A DNA stretch of 64,000 nt. It comes from Aquabacter cavernae. GTDB taxonomy: Bacteria; Pseudomonadota; Alphaproteobacteria; Rhizobiales; Xanthobacteraceae. A program made the translations under genes and the position numbers. A model generated the notes under the pieces. The model worked only from the letters and a program-made list of their open reading frames with translations, was not told the DNA's origin and ran no database searches. This document shows, one piece after another, positions 8,347 through 15,897 of the stretch (its first letter is position 1; every line of letters begins with the position of its first letter). The stretch is taken from positions 1-64,000 of the forward strand of contig NZ_RWKV01000010.1 of the NCBI RefSeq assembly GCF_003993795.1, in the 5' to 3' direction.

Positions 8347-8543
8347 TCGCCGTCTCCCTGCCGCTGCACACGCAGGAAGGTGGCGGGCTCCAGATCCAGC
8401 GGCAGCGTGCCGGAAACCGGCGCGAACGCATCCAGCGCGGGCGCCACGGCGGTGGCGATGCGCAAGGCGGTCTCCGGCGTGAGGTCGAGACCGGCGGTGC
8501 GGGCCGTGACGATGACGGCCTCGGCGGTGAGGGATGAGGTCAT
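8343..8543 (-). CDS. AtzG-like small subunit (DUF4089 type)
   Basis: A 66-residue protein (starts MTSSLTAEAVIVTARTAGLD, later ending in a FLRVQR segment) resembling the small helical DUF4089/AtzG proteins, which bind and stabilise the AtzE amidase. The chosen ATG gives a protein of family-typical length. The open frame continues upstream, but through a repeat-rich intergenic region, so a longer product is unlikely. The stop overlaps the amidase start (ATGA), fitting a stoichiometric two-subunit enzyme. Confidence 0.75.
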   Translation of the reverse strand: MTSSLTAEAVIVTARTAGLDLTPETALRIATAVAPALDAFAPVSGTLPLDLEPATFLRVQRQGDGE

Positions 8544-8912
8544 GGCGTGAGGTTCCGATTCCCGCACCGACGAGGAAAGTGTTGCGATGTGAGGCTCATC
8601 CAGGCCCGGTTGAGCGCGCGCCTCGCCCCCCGTTGGGGTGTTGCGATGTTTGGAGACGGCATGGCCATCGGTGCGGCCTGCCCCCTCTCCCCTCGCGGGA
8701 GAGGGGTGGGGTGAGGGGGCTTTTCCAATTGCGCCGGTGCGTGAATGCCTGCCCCAAGCGGTGCCCAACCCCTCACCCGCCTCGCTGTCGCTCGGCACCC
8801 TCTCCCGCAAGGGGAGAGGGGCGCGAACGGCTGGGGCAGAAAGAACTGGATATCGCAACACCTCCGGGGCGGGAGTGTCGCGCTGTCCGGGCGGCACATG
8901 GTCCCTGGTGCC
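8544..8912. repeat. Repeat-rich intergenic DNA with GTGTTGCGATRT motifs and GC-rich inverted repeats
   Basis: No credible gene. GTGTTGCGATGT occurs at 8579-8590 and 8638-8649 and, inverted as ATATCGCAACAC, at 8850-8861. Between them are GC-rich inverted segments (CCTCTCCCCTCGCGGGAGAGG near 8685-8706, and CACCCTCTCCCGCAAGGGGAGAGG near 8796-8820). These look like REP-type palindromes between oppF and atzG rather than a promoter. Confidence 0.65.
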
Positions 8913-9067
8913 CCCTGTCCCCTCTCCCGCTTGCGGGGGAGGGCGAGGGAGGGGGCCATCAAGCAGGGGGACGATGGCGCATCCAGGACCGAACGCCCTT
9001 TCCCCCTCCCAACCCTCCCCCGCAAGCGGGGGAGGGCTTTTTGAACTGCGGGTGTTCTCATGCGGCC
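8913..9067. repeat. Direct repeat, unit A
   Basis: About 155 bp nearly identical to unit B 234 bp downstream. It begins CCCTGTCCCCTCTCCCGC, contains two GC-rich hairpin arms (CCCGCTTGCGGGGGAGGG and its inverse CCCTCCCCCGCAAGCGGG), and ends TCTCATGCGGCC. Just after it, at 9069-9091, lies GGGATGACCTGATGGCAGGC, a fragment of the 3' coding end of oppF. The duplication therefore carried part of that gene and later lost about 30 bp. Confidence 0.85.
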
Positions 9068-9146
9068 TGGGATGACCTGATGGCAGGCGGCCGGTGTGAC
9101 CGGACAGGCAGCTTCGCCCGGTGCTGCTTCCATATGGCGGGCGTTG

Positions 9147-9301
9147 CCCTGTCCCCTCTCCCGCTTGCGGGGGAGGGCTAGGGAGGGGGCCATCAAGCAG
9201 GGCGACGATGGCGCATCCAGACCCGAACGCCCTTTCCCCCTCCCAACCCTCCCCCGCAAGCGGGAGAGGGCTTTATTGACTGAGGCCGTTCTCATGCGGC
9301 C
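9147..9301. repeat. Direct repeat, unit B (overlaps oppF 3' end)
   Basis: The second copy, offset 234 bp from unit A with only scattered substitutions. Its last 10 bases are the final codons and stop of the oppF gene, so this is probably the original copy. The large inverted repeat inside could act as a strong mRNA 3' structure or terminator for oppF. Confidence 0.85.
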
Positions 9302-10335
9302 TCCAGAACGGGCGCGCGGCTGTGGCCGGAGCCGGGGATGACCTGATGGCAGGCGGCGAGATGGCCGCTTTCGTCCACGGGCGACAGCGCGGGCACCACC
9401 TTGCTGCACACCTCCTCTGCGAACGGGCAGCGGGTGTGGAAGCGGCAGCCGGAGGGCGGGTCGATGGGATTGGGCGGGTCGCCGGAAATGGGCGGGGTCA
9501 TGGTGCGCTCGTCCGGGTCCATGGCGGGCATGGCGGCCAGGAGCGCGCGCGTATAGGGGTGGGCGGGGCCGTCATAGACCGCATCAACCGGCCCCAGCTC
9601 CACCACCTGGCCCAGATACATCACGAGCACCCGGTCTGAGATGTAGCGGACCACGTTGAGGTCGTGGCTGATGAACAGATAGGTGAGGCCGAGGTCGCGC
9701 TTCAGGTCGGTGAGCAGGTTCAGCACCTGCGCCTCCACCGACTTGTCCAGCGCGGACACAGCCTCGTCCAGGATGACGAGGCGCGGCTTCAAGGCGAGGG
9801 CGCGGGCGATGTTCACGCGCTGGCGCTGGCCGCCGGAGACCTCGTGGGGATAGCGGTTGGCGAACACTTCCGGCCGCAGGCCCACCTTGGTGAGCAGGTC
9901 GCGGGCCAGTTCCCGGGCGGCCTTGTCGGAGATGCCGTGCACCTTCGGGCCGAAGGCGATGCTGTCCTCGATGGTGAGGCGGGGATTGAGCGAGGCGTAG
10001 CTGTCCTGGAACACCATCTGCATGCCGCGCCGCAGCTCGCGCAGGGAGAAGGTGGCCCCCACCAATTGGCCGTCGAAGAGGATCTCGCCGGAATTGCGCT
10101 CCATGAGATGCATGAGCAGGCGCGCGGTGGTGGACTTGCCGCACCCGCTCTCGCCAACGATGCCCACGGTCTCGCCCTTGCCCACCTGGAAGGAGACGTC
10201 GTCCACGGCACGGACGATCTTCTTCTCGGCGAACAGGCCGCCGCCGATGGGGAAGTGCTTGGTCAGCCCCTTCACGTCGAGCAAAGGCTGTGCGGCGCCG
10301 CCGATATCGGCGATGGGTTCCAGGGGCGTCGTCAA
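9292..10335 (-). CDS. Peptide-type ABC transporter ATP-binding protein (OppF/DppF)
   Basis: A 347-residue ATPase with Walker A GESGCGKS, Q-loop MVFQDSYASLNPR, signature VSGGQRQRVNIARAL, Walker B LVILDEAVSALD (Ala in place of the common Pro) and switch SHDLNVV. The C-terminal oligopeptide extension (GCRFHTRCPFAEEVC) marks it as OppF/DppF. No ATG is available at the expected place. A TTG overlapping the stop of the upstream permease gene (TTGA) gives MTTPLEPIADIGG and is the likely start. It should work with the two permeases and the distant OppD. Its last codons lie in a duplicated repeat. Confidence 0.92.
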   Translation of the reverse strand: MTTPLEPIADIGGAAQPLLDVKGLTKHFPIGGGLFAEKKIVRAVDDVSFQVGKGETVGIVGESGCGKSTTARLLMHLMERNSGEILFDGQLVGATFSLRELRRGMQMVFQDSYASLNPRLTIEDSIAFGPKVHGISDKAARELARDLLTKVGLRPEVFANRYPHEVSGGQRQRVNIARALALKPRLVILDEAVSALDKSVEAQVLNLLTDLKRDLGLTYLFISHDLNVVRYISDRVLVMYLGQVVELGPVDAVYDGPAHPYTRALLAAMPAMDPDERTMTPPISGDPPNPIDPPSGCRFHTRCPFAEEVCSKVVPALSPVDESGHLAACHQVIPGSGHSRAPVLEAA

Positions 10336-11219
10336 TTGCGGATATCCATGGCGCTGCGCAGCCCGTCGCTGAGCATGTTGAAGCAGATGGAGACGGCGAA
10401 GATCATCACGCCCGGCAGGGCCGCGACGCCGGGATTGACGTAGATGGCGGTGCGCAGCGTGTTGAGCATGAGGCCCCATTCGGGCTCCGGCGGCTTGGTG
10501 CCGAGGCCGAGGAAGGACAGGCCCGCCGCCAGGATCATGGAGACCGAGATGAGGCCGGTCGCATAGACGAAGATGGGGCCGAGCACGTTGCCCAGCATGT
10601 GCACGCGCATGATGGTGAGCGGCCCCGCTCCCGAGGCGCGGGCGGCGTCCACGAAGTCGAGATTGCGCACGCTGGTGGTGACACTCTCTGCCACGCGGGT
10701 GATCTGCGGGATGAAGACCACGGTCAGCGAGACGATGGAATTCACGATGCCCGCGCCCAGCACGCCGGAAATGGCGATGGCCAGCAGCACGGAAGGGAAG
10801 GCGTAGAACACATCCACCGTGCGCATGATGGCGGTGTTCACCTTGCCCCCCGCATAGCCCGCCACGAGGCCGAGCGAGGTGCCGATGCAGAAGGCGAGGA
10901 TGACCGGCAAAATGCCGATGAGCAGCGACAGGCGCCCGCCATAGACGAGCCGCGAGAGCATGTCGCGACCCAGCTCGTCCGTGCCCAGGGGATAGCCCGG
11001 CGTGCCGATGGGGCGCAGGCGGCGGATCATGGAGCCCTGGTAGGGATCCGCCAGATGCAGGAAGGGCGCGAAGATGGCGGCGAGGACGATGAGGAGCAGG
11101 ATGAACCCGCACACCACCGCCACCTTGTCGCGCAGGAGGCGGCGGCCCACCGTGGCCCAATAGCCGCGGGCCTTGTGGACGGGGGCGGCCTGGAGGGCGG
11201 CGTCGCTGGCTGCGGTCAT
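10332..11219 (-). CDS. Peptide-type ABC transporter permease (OppC/DppC)
   Basis: A 295-residue inner-membrane permease. An N-terminal cytosolic tail is followed by a first TM helix (VVCGFILLLIVLAAIF), the periplasmic LGTDELGRDMLSR motif of the OppC/DppC group, and about five further helices. The EAA loop, DAARASGAGPLTIM, contacts the ATPase. The ATG was chosen for length and lies 4 bp after the oppB stop; a longer frame upstream overlaps oppB. It pairs with OppB to form the translocation pore. Confidence 0.93.
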   Translation of the reverse strand: MTAASDAALQAAPVHKARGYWATVGRRLLRDKVAVVCGFILLLIVLAAIFAPFLHLADPYQGSMIRRLRPIGTPGYPLGTDELGRDMLSRLVYGGRLSLLIGILPVILAFCIGTSLGLVAGYAGGKVNTAIMRTVDVFYAFPSVLLAIAISGVLGAGIVNSIVSLTVVFIPQITRVAESVTTSVRNLDFVDAARASGAGPLTIMRVHMLGNVLGPIFVYATGLISVSMILAAGLSFLGLGTKPPEPEWGLMLNTLRTAIYVNPGVAALPGVMIFAVSICFNMLSDGLRSAMDIRN

Positions 11220-11223
11220 GGCC

Positions 11224-12168
11224 TCAGCTCCGCTTGATGCGCGGATCGATGGCCGCCTGGGCCACGTCCACGATGAGGTTGAGGAACACGAAGAACAGCG
11301 CCAGAACAAGAATAGTACCCTGGAGCAAAGGCAGGTCTCGCTGAAAGATCGCGGAGTTCAGGAGGAACCCGGTACCGGGCCAGGAGAAAACCGTCTCGAT
11401 GAGGATGGATCCGCCCAGCAAATAGCCCAGCTGCAGGCCCATGACGGCGATGGCGGTGGGGGCGGCGTTCTTGACGATGTGCCGGAACACCTGCCGCTCC
11501 TTCAAACCCTTGGAACGCAAGGCTTCCACGAAGTCCTGGGAGAGGATGTCGCCGGTGAGCGCCCGCACCGTGCGGGTGACGATGCCCATGGGGATCACCG
11601 ACATGGTGACGGCGGGCAGGATGAGGAAGCGGATATGCTCCCAGTCCCACGCCCATCCCCCCGGACCCGCCCCGACTGCCGGTAACCAATTGAGGGTAAC
11701 GGAGAAAATGATCACCAGCACCATGCCGAGCCAGTAGTGCGGCACGGACACGCCGGTGACCGCGATGCCGGTGGCGACCTTGTCCACCCAGGTGTTGCGG
11801 AAGTATCCGGCGATCAGGCCGAAGAAGACCCCGAGCACGAAGCCGATGATGGAGGCGGTAACGGCCAGGATGAAGGTGTTTCCCACCGCCCGCATCACCT
11901 CGGTGAAGACCGGGCGGCCGGTGGCGATGGACGTGCCGAGGTTTCCGTGCAGCGCGTTCCAGAACCAGATCGCGAACTGCACCGGCAATGGCCGGTCGAA
12001 ACCATAGGCAGCCCGCAATTGCGCGGCCAGTTCCTGGGAAGCATCGGGCGGGAGCACCGCCACCAGGGGATCACCGGGCGTCATGTGCACCAGCAGGAAG
12101 CACACGAGCGCCACCGAGATCACGATGGGGATCACATAGATGATGCGGCGGAGCACATAGAGCAGCAC
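11224..12168 (-). CDS. Peptide-type ABC transporter permease (OppB/DppB)
   Basis: A 314-residue permease with six predicted TM segments. It starts MLLYVLRRIIYVIPIVISVA, followed by the family motif MTPGDP and a large periplasmic loop. The EAA loop sequence EALRSKGLKERQVFRHIVKNA contacts the ATPase, and the C-terminus ends in AAIDPRIKRS, typical of DppB. It is the first membrane gene after the solute-binding protein and forms a heterodimer with OppC. Confidence 0.94.
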   Translation of the reverse strand: MLLYVLRRIIYVIPIVISVALVCFLLVHMTPGDPLVAVLPPDASQELAAQLRAAYGFDRPLPVQFAIWFWNALHGNLGTSIATGRPVFTEVMRAVGNTFILAVTASIIGFVLGVFFGLIAGYFRNTWVDKVATGIAVTGVSVPHYWLGMVLVIIFSVTLNWLPAVGAGPGGWAWDWEHIRFLILPAVTMSVIPMGIVTRTVRALTGDILSQDFVEALRSKGLKERQVFRHIVKNAAPTAIAVMGLQLGYLLGGSILIETVFSWPGTGFLLNSAIFQRDLPLLQGTILVLALFFVFLNLIVDVAQAAIDPRIKRS

Positions 12169-12225
12169 GGCGCGGAACCTCGGCGCGGAAGAGGCACGGG
12201 GCGCGCACGCCCCGTGCCGTCAGGG

Positions 12226-13899
12226 TCAGGGCGTGATGGTGATGGGGGAGAAGTCGATGAACCAGCTCTTGGGCTGGATCACGCCCTTCACCTTCGGCGA
12301 CATGGCGCGCGGCCCCACGTCGTGGGCCACATAGAGGAAGGCGGCATCGTTCACCGAGGCCGCATGAAGCGCGGCCAGGGCCTTGTCACGCTCGGCGGGA
12401 TCGAAGGTGGAACGGGCGGTCTTCACCAGGGTGTCGAACTCGGGATTGTTGTTGAACCCCCAGTTGTTGGAGACCGGCGGCGCCATGCCCGACTGGAGGA
12501 AGCGCACCAGGGCGAAGAACGGGTCCATCGCCGCATAGGTCACGTTGATGGAATTGGAGCCGTTGGCGGTGGGATCCTTCGCGCCGCGTCGCCAATTGGT
12601 GAACAGCGTGTTCCACTCCACCACGTCCAGCGCCACGTCGAAATAGCATTCGGCGAGGGCCTGCTGGAGATACTCGTTCATGGGCAGGGGCATCATCTGC
12701 CCGGAGCCGGAAGCCGAGGTCTGGTTCTTCACCTTCAGCTTCTTGTCGGGGCCGTAGCCGGCCTCCTTCATCAGCTTCTGGGCTTCCTTCACGTCGTGCT
12801 TGATCTTGAACGTCACGTCGCCGCGCCAGGGATGGCCGGGCTCGAACGTACCGGTGGCGGGCACCATGAGGCCGCCCAGCAGGCCGTCCTTCATGCCTTC
12901 CCGGTCGATGCACAGGTTCGCGGCCTTGCGCACCCGGATGTCGTTCCAGGGCGAGCCCTCGACGCGCGAGAACTGCCAGGGCCACACATGCGGCTGCTCG
13001 TTCTTGTAGATCTGGAAGCCGCGCGACTGGAGCTGGGGCAGGGCGTCCGGCGCGGGCGCCTCGATCCAGTCCACCTGGCCGGCGAGGAGCGCAGCGGTGC
13101 GGGCATTGGCCTCCGGCATGGGCAGGAGGACCATCCTGTCGGTCTTGGGAACGCGCGCCTTGTCCCAATAGGCGTCGTTCTTCGCCAGTTCCAGGCGCTC
13201 GCGCGGCACGAACTTGGTCATCTTCCACGGGCCGGTGCCGGAGGCGTCGGCGGCGAAGGCGGTCCAGGCCGCGGCGGCCTTGGCCTTGGCGTCGGCGCCT
13301 TCGGCCTTGTCATAGAGCGCCTGCCACTTGGCGGGGCTCACCACGAACAGGTTGGTGAGGTTGTAGGGCAGGAAGCTGTCCGGCTCCTTGGTGGTGAATT
13401 CCACCGTCAGGTCGTCGATCTTCTTGGCCGAGACCAAAGTGGGCATGCGCGAGGCGGTGACGCCCACCTGGCTGGCGTCGAACTGGGGGGCCTCCTTGTT
13501 GAGGACCTTGTTCACGTTCCACACCACGGCGTCGGCGGTGAAGGGCGAGCCGTCATGGAAGGTCACGCCGGGGCGCAGCTTGAAGACCCATTTGGTCTTG
13601 TCGGCGTCATCCACCTTCCATTCGGTGGCGAGGCCAGGAGTGAGGGTGCTGGCCTTCTCGGCGGAGGACAGGTCCCAGTTCACCAGCCCGTCATACATGG
13701 TGAGGCCGGTGAAGCGGTTGCCCTCGAAGCCCTGGTCGGGCTGGCCCAGCGTGCGCGGGATGTCGGCGGCGGTCATGCCGATGCGCAGGGTGGTTTGCGC
13801 GGCGGCGATGGACGGAGCCGCGATAGCGGCGGCGGTGGCCAGGAGCAGCGCCGCGCCGATCTGGCGTCCACTGCGGCGGGAAAGAGCAAGAATGGGCAT
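12226..13899 (-). CDS. Periplasmic solute-binding protein, family 5 (peptide/nickel type)
   Basis: A 557-residue family 5 binding protein. A basic N-terminus and hydrophobic core (AALLLATAAAIAAPSIAAAQ) form a Sec signal peptide cleaved after AAA. The mature protein shows LAIGxx-like MYDGLVNWD and FKLRPGVTFHDGSPFTADAVVW, diagnostic of the family. The ATG with upstream GAGGGG was chosen over an earlier in-frame start, which would displace the signal peptide and overlap the promoter. It is first in the operon followed by oppB, oppC and oppF, and a sigma-54 promoter lies just upstream, so the ligand is probably a nitrogen source (small peptide, hydantoin or ureide; not resolvable). Confidence 0.93.
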   Translation of the reverse strand: MPILALSRRSGRQIGAALLLATAAAIAAPSIAAAQTTLRIGMTAADIPRTLGQPDQGFEGNRFTGLTMYDGLVNWDLSSAEKASTLTPGLATEWKVDDADKTKWVFKLRPGVTFHDGSPFTADAVVWNVNKVLNKEAPQFDASQVGVTASRMPTLVSAKKIDDLTVEFTTKEPDSFLPYNLTNLFVVSPAKWQALYDKAEGADAKAKAAAAWTAFAADASGTGPWKMTKFVPRERLELAKNDAYWDKARVPKTDRMVLLPMPEANARTAALLAGQVDWIEAPAPDALPQLQSRGFQIYKNEQPHVWPWQFSRVEGSPWNDIRVRKAANLCIDREGMKDGLLGGLMVPATGTFEPGHPWRGDVTFKIKHDVKEAQKLMKEAGYGPDKKLKVKNQTSASGSGQMMPLPMNEYLQQALAECYFDVALDVVEWNTLFTNWRRGAKDPTANGSNSINVTYAAMDPFFALVRFLQSGMAPPVSNNWGFNNNPEFDTLVKTARSTFDPAERDKALAALHAASVNDAAFLYVAHDVGPRAMSPKVKGVIQPKSWFIDFSPITITP

Positions 13900-13936
13900 C
13901 ACTTGGGTCCCCTCGGTGAGCACGGGGGGTGAACTA

Positions 13937-13951
13937 GCAACCGGCGTGCCA
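13937..13951 (-). promoter_or_regulatory. Sigma-54 (-24/-12) promoter of the peptide-type transporter operon
   Basis: The minus strand reads TGGCAC, 5 nt, TTGCT, a full match to the RpoN consensus TGGCAC-N5-TTGCW. It lies 38 bp upstream of the binding-protein start codon. It implies control by nitrogen status or another enhancer-binding protein. Confidence 0.85.
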
Positions 13952-14052
13952 TGTGCGCCGGTTGAGCGGGCGCGGGGCTCGCCGGGCATGACCTAAGGGG
14001 AATGGAGCGATGAAATGTTGCCGTTTCGTCGGTGAAATGTCGGGCATGCTCA

Positions 14053-14066
14053 ATTTGTATGCAAAT
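14053..14066. promoter_or_regulatory. Palindrome upstream of sigma-54 promoter
   Basis: ATTTGTATGCAAAT (arms ATTTG/CAAAT) is centred about 110 bp upstream of the -24 GG of the transporter promoter, a usual distance for an upstream activating site. It also lies 95-108 bp before the racemase-like gene. It resembles AATTGTGCACAATT near 15.72 kb, with shared pattern TTGT-N3-CAA. It could be an enhancer site or the operator of the nearby GntR/FCD regulator. The rest of 13900-14160 shows nothing else clear. Confidence 0.5.
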
Positions 14067-14160
14067 GATTTGGGCCGCCGCTCCTGCAAGCGCTTTCCTT
14101 GCCGGGGCCGGGCATGCTTCCCTTGCCGTCCGCGCCCCGCCGCAGGAGGTTCGACGCGCC

Positions 14161-14856
14161 GTGAAGATCTTGCTGCTGAATGGAAACACTACAGAGAGCG
14201 TCACCGCGCGCATGCTGTCCGCCGTCGCGAAGCGGTGCCCGCAGGATGTGCAACTTGTCGGCGCGACCGCCCCGTTCGGCGCGCCCTACGTCTCCAGCCG
14301 CGCGGCCGCAGCGGTGGCGGCGCACGGCGCGCTGGAAGCCGTGCGGGCGGCGGTGGCGGTGGAGGCGGCGGCCGGGCGGGCGCCCTTTGATGCCTGCTAT
14401 TACGCCTGTTTCGGCGAGCCGGGCATCGAGGCGATCCGGGCGGAGACCGGGCTTCCCGTGGCGGGAATGGCGGAAGGCGCGGTGCTCACCGCGCTGCAAC
14501 TGGGCGAGCGTTTCGCCATCCTCACCATGGGGGCCGCGTGGCCGGGCATGATCCGCGAGCTTTTGCGCAGGCTGGCCCTGCAGGAGCGGTGCGCGGGCAT
14601 CGGCGTGGTGGAGGGGGACGGGCTCGCTTTGTCCGGCGATCATGAAGCCGGGCGGCCGGTGGTGGCGGCGGCGGCGCGGGATCTTCTGGCGCGCACGCCC
14701 GCCGATGTGCTCATCGTCGCGGGCGCAGCCCTGGCGGGCTATGCGGGGGAGATCAGGGGCGAGGTGCCGGTCCCGGCTCTGGATTCCCTGGCGGCGGGTT
14801 TCGAGCAGACATTGGCGCTGGCGCGGCTTTCCGCAGGTTCGCGCGCTTCGGCCTGA
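14161..14856 (+). CDS. Asp/Glu/hydantoin racemase-family protein 1, one catalytic Cys missing
   Basis: A 231-residue protein of the Asp/Glu/hydantoin racemase superfamily. It opens VKILLLNGNTTESVT, equivalent to the family NPNT substrate loop. The first catalytic cysteine is present in YYACFGEPG, but the second, normally in a GCAGM context, is replaced in LIVAGAALAGYA (Ala). Two-base racemisation therefore looks impossible as drawn. One-cysteine members exist, such as arylmalonate decarboxylase, which keeps the other Cys. GTG was chosen as start because CAGGAGG lies 10 nt upstream; an earlier ATG in frame has no such signal. It is divergent from the transporter operon and convergent with the GntR gene. 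Confidence 0.82.
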   Translation: MKILLLNGNTTESVTARMLSAVAKRCPQDVQLVGATAPFGAPYVSSRAAAAVAAHGALEAVRAAVAVEAAAGRAPFDACYYACFGEPGIEAIRAETGLPVAGMAEGAVLTALQLGERFAILTMGAAWPGMIRELLRRLALQERCAGIGVVEGDGLALSGDHEAGRPVVAAAARDLLARTPADVLIVAGAALAGYAGEIRGEVPVPALDSLAAGFEQTLALARLSAGSRASA

Positions 14857-14880
14857 GGGCGTACTCTGCCCATCTGGAGA

Positions 14881-15624
14881 TCAAGCCTGCGCTTCCGCTT
14901 TCATTTGGGCTTTCCGCCGTGTCCGGGCGGGAGGCGAGGGCGGCTCCATGAATTCGGCGATGACGTCTTCCAATGGCGGCCCGGCATCCACGCAGGCGAG
15001 GGGGCGCAGGCGCGTCTCGATGAGCGCCAGATGGGCGGACATGGCCTTGCCCGCCCGCGCCCGCTCGCCGGAGGCCAGCGCCCGGAAGATGGTGCGATGC
15101 TCGGCGCAGCCGCATTGGGCGCCCGCATTGTTCTCGTAGAAAGCCACCAGCATGGTGGTGCGCCCCACCAGTTCACGGGCCTGCTGCACGATGACGGGAT
15201 TCCCCGTCATGGCCGCCAGCAGGAAATGGAACTCGGCGGAGAGGCGCAGCCAGGTGCGGCGGTCGCCGGTCTTCAGGGCCTCGCTCTCGCGGTCCACATG
15301 GGCGCGCAGTGTCTCCACCTGGTCGGGGGAGAGGGTGTCCGCCAGATGGGCCGCGATGCCGCCCTCCAGGATGCGGCGGGCCTCGAACACCACATGAACC
15401 TCGGACGGGTCCGGAGCGAGCGTGAAGGCGCCCCGGTTCTTCACCACCTCGATCAGCCGCTCATGTCCCAGGCGGTGCAGCACCTTGCGGATACGCTCCC
15501 GGCTGACGCCGAAAATATCGGCGAGCCGGTGCTCGCCCAGCTTCGTTCCGCCCGGCAGGCGCCCGGCCAGAAGCATGCGGGAGAGGGTGGCGTGGATCTG
15601 GTCTTCATCCATGGGCAGGCTCAT
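14881..15624 (-). CDS. GntR-family regulator, FadR/FCD type
   Basis: A 247-residue regulator. The N-terminal winged helix carries GTKLGEHRLADIFGVSRERI and KVLHRLGHERLIEVVKNRGAF. The C-terminal all-helical FCD domain (residues about 80-220) shows the metal/ligand pattern in EARRILEGG, FHFLLAAMTGN, and EHRTIFRAL followed by MSAHL. FCD domains usually bind carboxylic acids. It sits between the two transporter operons and is divergent from the Pot-type operon. Palindromes of the form TTGT-N3-CAA in both flanking promoter regions are candidate operators, which would make it a common regulator. That is inferred from position. Confidence 0.9.
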   Translation of the reverse strand: MSLPMDEDQIHATLSRMLLAGRLPGGTKLGEHRLADIFGVSRERIRKVLHRLGHERLIEVVKNRGAFTLAPDPSEVHVVFEARRILEGGIAAHLADTLSPDQVETLRAHVDRESEALKTGDRRTWLRLSAEFHFLLAAMTGNPVIVQQARELVGRTTMLVAFYENNAGAQCGCAEHRTIFRALASGERARAGKAMSAHLALIETRLRPLACVDAGPPLEDVIAEFMEPPSPPARTRRKAQMKAEAQA

Positions 15625-15700
15625 GCGCGGTCACGCCCGCGTCGTGGTGCAACCATCCCCCATGCGGGGCGGGTCCGTCAAAGGGGGTGACGATCGTGCA

Positions 15701-15729
15701 TAAAATTGGATCAATTGTGCACAATTTTA
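15701..15729. promoter_or_regulatory. Nested palindromes between gntR and the Pot-type operon
   Basis: The inner AATTGTGCACAATT (15713-15726) is a perfect 14-bp palindrome. Around it TAAAATTG (15701-15708) and CAATTTTA (15722-15729) form a second inverted pair. The inner centre is about 115 bp upstream of the sigma-54 -24 GG. It may be a GntR/FCD operator or an enhancer-binding site. A further perfect palindrome, ATGAAATTTCAT, lies at 15797-15808, 25 bp before the -24 element. Confidence 0.6.
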
Positions 15730-15832
15730 GCGGACTGGTTTCAAGCTGGAATTTCGACGCGAGGGTGTGGCTGTTTCAGTAGTCATATGATTTTTAATGA
15801 AATTTCATGAATTTTCGATGTTGGAGCGGCCT

Positions 15833-15847
15833 TGGCACGCTCGTTGC
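15833..15847 (+). promoter_or_regulatory. Sigma-54 (-24/-12) promoter of the Pot-type transporter operon
   Basis: TGGCAC, 5 nt, TTGC, matching the RpoN consensus at every conserved position except the final W. It lies 50 bp upstream of the binding-protein start. Together with the identical element before the peptide-type operon it suggests a shared nitrogen-responsive regulon. Confidence 0.85.
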
Positions 15848-15897
15848 GAGACGGGGCACACGGCTCGCGCCGGAACCCATCGGAAAGAGGTTCGGTC

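Noticed and set aside
15797-15808. ATGAAATTTCAT as a specific operator
   Set aside because: It is a perfect palindrome, but only 12 bp and AT-rich. It may simply aid IHF-type bending between enhancer and promoter, so no regulator was assigned.
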